Positions 59,864 to 64,000 of a DNA stretch of 64,000 nt are shown here, one piece after another. The notes below the pieces were generated by a model, which saw nothing but the letters and a program-made list of their open reading frames with translations, was not told the origin of the DNA and ran no database searches. The stretch comes from Agriterribacter humi. Lineage in GTDB: Bacteria > Bacteroidota > Bacteroidia > Chitinophagales > Chitinophagaceae. The DNA lies in NCBI RefSeq assembly GCF_009192765.1, contig NZ_VOHQ01000013.1:62001-126000 (forward strand), read 5' to 3'. Within the stretch, counting starts at the first letter, position 1. Each line of letters starts with the position of its first letter. A program made the translations under genes and the position numbers.

Positions 59864-61033
59864 TTATAAAAACTGATCCGCACTGCTTTTTAGTTTTTGT
59901 AAATCAGCTTCAGTGCAATCTATATAACTATAGATGGCAAACATAGGCGGCATATCCTCGTCTTTAATAAAATTGATCGTTTTAATGATGCTTTTCTTTG
60001 TTCGCAGTTCCATTACTTTGGCGCATTGAAACTCATCCCAGCATACATCCGATTTACTATATTCGGGTGTTAAAATGCAGAGTACCGATTTTGAGTTTTG
60101 TATGGCTTCTGAAATTTTCCTGATCCATAATCCGCCTGCCGGTATGCTGCTCCTGTCGTAAAAAATATTAAGCGCATCTTTCTTTTCCTGTATGGCTTTT
60201 ACGAATTCCTGTACCGCTTCAGTTTGCTTATGCGAATAGCTGATGAACAGATCATAGGTTGGAGTGGGTGCGCTATGGGGTTGCAATACTACCGGCGGTG
60301 CTGCGCTGGTTGATTCATTATTGCGTTCCGCATTTCCGGGAGCATAAACCGTTTCGGGTTCAGCAACTGCAGGGTAAGCCACTGCAGGTGGCCGCCGGGG
60401 AAAGTCGCTTATATTTTTTATTTCCTCCTCTGTTTTTTTTACCAGCAGTTGTTTTACCTGTTCAAAAATGGGTAATGCTGCATCTGCCTGCTCCTGCCGG
60501 TATAAAACCAATTTAATGCATTTGAGCGGCAGCCCGTTCTGCAGCCAGAAAATAGCATTTTCGAGCAAAGGGGGCAGCATCTTTTGTATAGGAACTTTTT
60601 GGTATCCTGTTGCCAGTACCGGCATGGCTATTTCATCATTTTCTTCATCAAAGGCGAAAGTATTAATACACCTGAAAATATTTCCTACAATGGTTTGGGG
60701 TTCGCTTGAATGGTACTGCGGTTCAAAGCAAAGGATTTTTTTAAAATTGAATTTATTTTTTTGTTCGGTGGGAAGCGGAGCCGACAGCCAGCATCCCAAC
60801 TGGGCCACTAAGTCTATTTGTTTATTTGCAGCCAGTGCCTGAACAGAAAGTCCTTTATTTTGGAGTGCAAGGAACAATGATCCCTTTAAAGCCATATAAT
60901 CATTGGGAAATGCGGAAACCACCAGTATATCAACGGCATGTTCTTTGGGTATAGCCGAAAGATCGCCCAACAGCAATTGAATAACTGCCTCTTTTTTGCC
61001 TGTTGGTATTGTTATTTGTGAGAGAAGTTGCAT
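59864..61033 (-). CDS. macro-like plus TIR fusion protein
   Basis: A 389-residue protein. The first 200 residues look like a macro domain, which binds ADP-ribose: LLLGDLSAI then DILVVSAFPND at the start, and EIAMPVLATGYQKVP at about 150-165, matching the GDI...VNAAN and PALGTG words of the fold. After a Pro/Ala linker, the TIR domain (about 258-389) opens YDLFISYSHKQTEAV; E334 in SDVCWDEF occupies the catalytic site. It is the last gene of the patatin operon, 6 bp after the previous gene. The TIR call is firm; the macro call is moderate. Confidence 0.82.
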   Translation of the reverse strand: MQLLSQITIPTGKKEAVIQLLLGDLSAIPKEHAVDILVVSAFPNDYMALKGSLFLALQNKGLSVQALAANKQIDLVAQLGCWLSAPLPTEQKNKFNFKKILCFEPQYHSSEPQTIVGNIFRCINTFAFDEENDEIAMPVLATGYQKVPIQKMLPPLLENAIFWLQNGLPLKCIKLVLYRQEQADAALPIFEQVKQLLVKKTEEEIKNISDFPRRPPAVAYPAVAEPETVYAPGNAERNNESTSAAPPVVLQPHSAPTPTYDLFISYSHKQTEAVQEFVKAIQEKKDALNIFYDRSSIPAGGLWIRKISEAIQNSKSVLCILTPEYSKSDVCWDEFQCAKVMELRTKKSIIKTINFIKDEDMPPMFAIYSYIDCTEADLQKLKSSADQFL

Positions 61034-61039
61034 ACGTAG

Positions 61040-61720
61040 TTATTTGCGGCAATATTTTAAAGTAACATCCACACGATAAAGCTCTTTCCATTGTATTAAA
61101 CTTTCAGCGAAGCGTTCAACCGACTCCGGAATATTATTTCTGTCGTACGCATAATAGTGCGCCCCCTGTATGTCCGCCGGGAGGTTTTGCTCAATATTCT
61201 TTTCATACAACAAAAAAACATCTCTCCCTATTGCATCGGCAATGCCTAACTCATAAAACACATTGGCATTGGGTACTGAAATATCGGCTATTACCAATCC
61301 TGTGCGTTGTATTTGTTTTACAATATTTTCAGATAATTTGCCAACCCGTGGAATCATATCTCCACGAACACATTCCATTTTAGATTTTATAACAGCAGGC
61401 TGAATGAAATCGTAAAATACAGTATCCGACCATTCCTCCGAAAAAGGCATAACAATAAAACAGGAAGGAACATCAACATAGATTTCTTTCATATCGCCGG
61501 CGCCCATTGCTATCATAAATTTGTTGAGCATGCGGCGAACCATAGGATTGAGACTGTAAACGCCGGTACCATCCATCTCAACTATTCCATCATCTTTCAG
61601 ATACTGAATGGTATCGGGATAACAATCAATACCCATTTCTATCAATTCTGTTTCTTTAAGTGCTCCACGCATGCTTGTGTTGAGCAAATGGAGCATTTTC
61701 CATTGATCGCGGTAAGCCAT
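61040..61720 (-). CDS. winged-helix plus NDT/TIR-like protein
   Basis: A 226-residue protein. The N-terminal 75 residues look like a winged helix (LKETELIEMGIDCYP; a YLKDDGIVEMDGTGVYSL wing). From about residue 85 is the same NDT/TIR-like domain as in its neighbours: CFIVMPFSEEW (87-97), VIADISVPNANVFYELG with D146 and E157. The RADE motif is RGDM here (119-122). It could be the DNA-binding or protein-binding arm of the system. It lies 9 bp after the NDT-TPR gene. Confidence 0.8.
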   Translation of the reverse strand: MAYRDQWKMLHLLNTSMRGALKETELIEMGIDCYPDTIQYLKDDGIVEMDGTGVYSLNPMVRRMLNKFMIAMGAGDMKEIYVDVPSCFIVMPFSEEWSDTVFYDFIQPAVIKSKMECVRGDMIPRVGKLSENIVKQIQRTGLVIADISVPNANVFYELGIADAIGRDVFLLYEKNIEQNLPADIQGAHYYAYDRNNIPESVERFAESLIQWKELYRVDVTLKYCRK

Positions 61721-61729
61721 AAGTACTGT

Positions 61730-63139
61730 TTAAATAAGTCTTTCAATACAGGTCATCAGCCACGCCAGTTTTTCTTTGCTTTGAAGAAGTGTGGCTTTGG
61801 TATATATTTTTTTGAGGTTCCCGGCTGTTGTTTCTTTTTCCCATTTGGCCGGGTTGCAGGTTAACGCAGTGGCAAGAAATTGTTTGGATTTTGCTTCATT
61901 CAACTCCAGCGCAGCCAGTTCAAGCGCTGTTGCCTGCACCCAATAGTTATTTTTATTGGTATCTAATTGTCTTTCTACCGAATAAGTTACCAATGGAAAA
62001 TATCTTTTAAACCTGGGATCGTCTGCATTTTCAAAAAACAATAAGGTAAGTGCATTCACTCCCGGATAAAAATCCCTGGGGTCAGCATCAAAACCTTTTA
62101 AATAAGCTTCAATGGATTTACCCCTGTATGCCGCTGCCAGCAGCTCATCACCGGCGTTATCATCCATGAGCCCTTTATATACAGCTCCCAATAACCCATT
62201 GGTTTCCGGGTCGGGTCCGTATTTATTAATGATATCGTTGAGTATCTGCTCCGCCTCCTCTCTTTGCTTTGTTTTATTTAGCGCCAGCGCCAGTTGCTGG
62301 TGAAGATAGATATCGCCTTTTCTTTCCCTTTTCACCAATGGTTGTATCATTCTTGCCACTTCATTGAAAGCATTGGTGGCTTTATAGGCGCTCATTAACG
62401 CATATACCAGGTCGTAGTTGTATTTTAACCCTTTCCCTGCCTCGTTTTCTATTGCTTTTAATTGTTCTGCCAGCTTAATTTTCTCTTTTTCGCCGGAAGC
62501 CTTCTCTTCATTGGAAGTGCCGTCTCTTTTCTCCTTTATATCCCATTGTTTCCATTGCTTTACCAGCGTTTGAATTTTTTGCTTGGTATTATTCGTTTCT
62601 TTTATGATTTCTTTGAAAGAGTCCGCCTTTGCCTGCAGTGTATTTAATTCAGGAAAAATATAAGCGGGAATCATCTCGCTGATGGGACTGTCTGCCTGCG
62701 CCTGTTGCGCATCAAGATTTATACGTATAATATCAGAGAGGTCTTTGATCTTTTGTGCACAATCCAGCACTTCTCCTGCTTCAAAGTTATAGGGCAAAGC
62801 CCTCAGGGGCGCTACGTCAAACGGCAGTTTGGTATTGGCTTCAAATATGCTGACCGTAGTGAATGGTTTTACTGCATGGCGTATACCCAATTCGTAAAAC
62901 ACATTGGCATTGGCAAAACTCAGATCGGCAACAGCAAATTCGCAATAGAGCAACCGCTCATACATGGGTTTGTGAATGAGTCCGCCGCCTTTTTCCTCAT
63001 CGGCCCGGATAGGCGACAGTCCTGCCAGCTCAATCGCTTTTTTAATAAATGAATCGTATACTTTATTGAAATCAATTTCTTTCTTGTTGCCATCTGTTTT
63101 TACGCCAAATGGCATCAGAACGAAACAAAGACTTGCCAT
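61730..63139 (-). CDS. NDT/TIR-like domain plus TPR (TRAFs-binding-like) protein 2
   Basis: A 469-residue protein of the same build as 55610-56986: CFVLMPFGVKTDG (5-17), R45-A-D-E48, VADLSFANANVFYELG with D72 and E83, then a coiled, lysine-rich linker (about 170-235) and a TPR-like helical region (about 240-469, with EAEQILNDIINKYGPDPETN). The two copies may be paralogues that assemble with different partners. It lies only 3 bp after the patatin gene. Confidence 0.8.
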   Translation of the reverse strand: MASLCFVLMPFGVKTDGNKKEIDFNKVYDSFIKKAIELAGLSPIRADEEKGGGLIHKPMYERLLYCEFAVADLSFANANVFYELGIRHAVKPFTTVSIFEANTKLPFDVAPLRALPYNFEAGEVLDCAQKIKDLSDIIRINLDAQQAQADSPISEMIPAYIFPELNTLQAKADSFKEIIKETNNTKQKIQTLVKQWKQWDIKEKRDGTSNEEKASGEKEKIKLAEQLKAIENEAGKGLKYNYDLVYALMSAYKATNAFNEVARMIQPLVKRERKGDIYLHQQLALALNKTKQREEAEQILNDIINKYGPDPETNGLLGAVYKGLMDDNAGDELLAAAYRGKSIEAYLKGFDADPRDFYPGVNALTLLFFENADDPRFKRYFPLVTYSVERQLDTNKNNYWVQATALELAALELNEAKSKQFLATALTCNPAKWEKETTAGNLKKIYTKATLLQSKEKLAWLMTCIERLI

Positions 63140-63142
63140 TTA

Positions 63143-64000
63143 CTATAGTTTAAAGGTATCAGCAAAATGATTTTCTTTCACCTCAGCGGAAGCAGCTTTT
63201 ACGCCGATATCATACAATTCGAACCTGCTGGCTGCATTGCTCATTTCTGTTAATCCATCAATTTCACTTTGGGTATAATCTTTTTTCATTAGGGGCTTTA
63301 ACGTTTCAGCATCAAGCCAGAGATTATAGCGCAGGTACGACATCAGACCGCCATCTTTCTTGGATCCGCTGATGCAGTCATTTTCGAGTTTTCCTATTTC
63401 TCCGTCAATTGGCCATGCTGTGGGCGAATTGCTCAGCCATTGCATGATAATCTGGTTGTGCCAGCTCGCATCCTGCATAAACATATCGGGTAACTGCTTT
63501 GCCCAGTTTAAGAGATTGTTTTTTTTAACGTTAGCCGGAATTTGTTTCCATCTGCTCATTCCAGTACCTACAGAAACAATGAGCAAGTTGTTCGCTCCGC
63601 ATTTCCATTTAAAGGGGAATCCCTGTAAAGTGGCTACCATCAATAGCTGCAAGGCCGGGTTATTGGCCATGCTAACACCACCGTCTACAAAAGCAGCTTC
63701 ATGCAAGCCTCCGCCCACATCAATAATCTGGGGAAGGAAATAAGTGGGTGCTGCCGCACTTGCCCTTACCGCTTTCCACAGCAATATATCTTTGTTCAGC
63801 CCGTCTGCACTGTTAAAGTATTTTCCGCCGGGATGGTTGATTAATGGCCATACACTGTTGGTATCCGCACGTTTTGCAATAATGCATAGGCCTGTCTTTA
63901 TTTTATCACTTTCCAGCTTAATATCTCCAAATAGTTTTTGCAGCTCATCTTCTAAGGGCCTGGCTTTATAGGTTGCTTTCAGCAGGTCGTCTATTTCAAA
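63143..64000 (-). CDS. patatin-like phospholipase (3' part; cut by the window edge)
   Basis: The reading frame stays open from the stop codon (63143-63145) to the window edge, giving at least 285 C-terminal residues; the start and the GxSxG nucleophile are outside. Visible patatin blocks: KRADTNSVWPLINHPGGKYF, LWKAVRASAAAPTYFLPQ, and the catalytic-Asp motif FVDGGVSMANNPAL, followed by LLIVSVGTG. The ending (about 150 residues) is typical of bacterial patatins that hydrolyse membrane phospholipids. In conflict systems such enzymes destroy the membrane of an infected cell. Confidence 0.9.
   Translation of the reverse strand, partial: FEIDDLLKATYKARPLEDELQKLFGDIKLESDKIKTGLCIIAKRADTNSVWPLINHPGGKYFNSADGLNKDILLWKAVRASAAAPTYFLPQIIDVGGGLHEAAFVDGGVSMANNPALQLLMVATLQGFPFKWKCGANNLLIVSVGTGMSRWKQIPANVKKNNLLNWAKQLPDMFMQDASWHNQIIMQWLSNSPTAWPIDGEIGKLENDCISGSKKDGGLMSYLRYNLWLDAETLKPLMKKDYTQSEIDGLTEMSNAASRFELYDIGVKAASAEVKENHFADTFKL

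Overview
The window reads as a chromosomal segment of a Bacteroidota bacterium, most likely of the Chitinophagaceae or a close relative. Reasons: one clean promoter of the Bacteroidota type (TTTG, 19 bp, TATATTTG); Bacteroidota-type families such as a DUF6089-like outer-membrane barrel, a GIN-domain protein and a GH95 fucosidase; poor Shine-Dalgarno sequences with A-rich leaders; and hairpin or heptamer repeats between genes. No rRNA, tRNA, CRISPR array, insertion sequence or transposase gene was seen.

Left part (1-6950): a DUF6089-like barrel protein, an ElaA-like acetyltransferase and RarA, then a minus-strand operon of ABC ATPase, ABC permease, YtrA-type GntR regulator, GIN-domain protein and a small membrane peptide. 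That operon carries a recognisable promoter with a palindromic operator just downstream. About 0.9 kb of non-coding DNA with an array of imperfect hairpin repeats follows.

Centre (6957-41454, all plus strand): a complete extracellular contractile injection system (eCIS; AFP/PVC/MAC-like). Structural genes come first: DUF4255 cap, an unknown protein, one sheath, two cysteine-rich coiled-coil proteins with no family I recognise, two tube proteins, a 56-residue DUF5908 protein, an Afp7-like LysM protein, VgrG-like spike, PAAR tip, gp25-like wedge, two very large baseplate proteins (1617 and 2202 residues) and the Afp14-like tape measure. The cargo/accessory half follows: three DUF4157 (eCIS core) proteins, a small beta-rich protein, a HEIGH metalloprotease candidate, a vanadium-haloperoxidase-fold protein that has lost key residues, a beta-rich protein, a ParA ATPase, and the AAA+ ATPase coupled to the last DUF4157 gene. 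Five cargo-like proteins share an N-terminal leader with spaced Phe-Phe pairs, which I propose as a loading or sorting signal.

Right-centre (41763-55232): mostly housekeeping and metabolism: GH95 fucosidase, FMN-dependent alpha-hydroxy-acid oxidoreductase, a MITE-like element with 34/35-bp terminal inverted repeats, AhpD-like and PEP-mutase-like proteins, a uracil-DNA-glycosylase-like protein, DUF488, a deaminase, a flavin reductase, a universal stress protein, transketolase, a cupin, GAPDH and an SPFH protein.

Right end (55610-64000, all minus strand): a cluster that looks like a nucleotide-signalling conflict (immune-type) system: a patatin-like phospholipase (cut by the window edge), two proteins joining an NDT/TIR-like domain to a TPR region, a winged-helix/NDT-like protein, a macro-like/TIR fusion, and a TIR protein with one membrane helix. 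The four genes at the window edge are packed within 3-9 bp of each other and are probably one operon.
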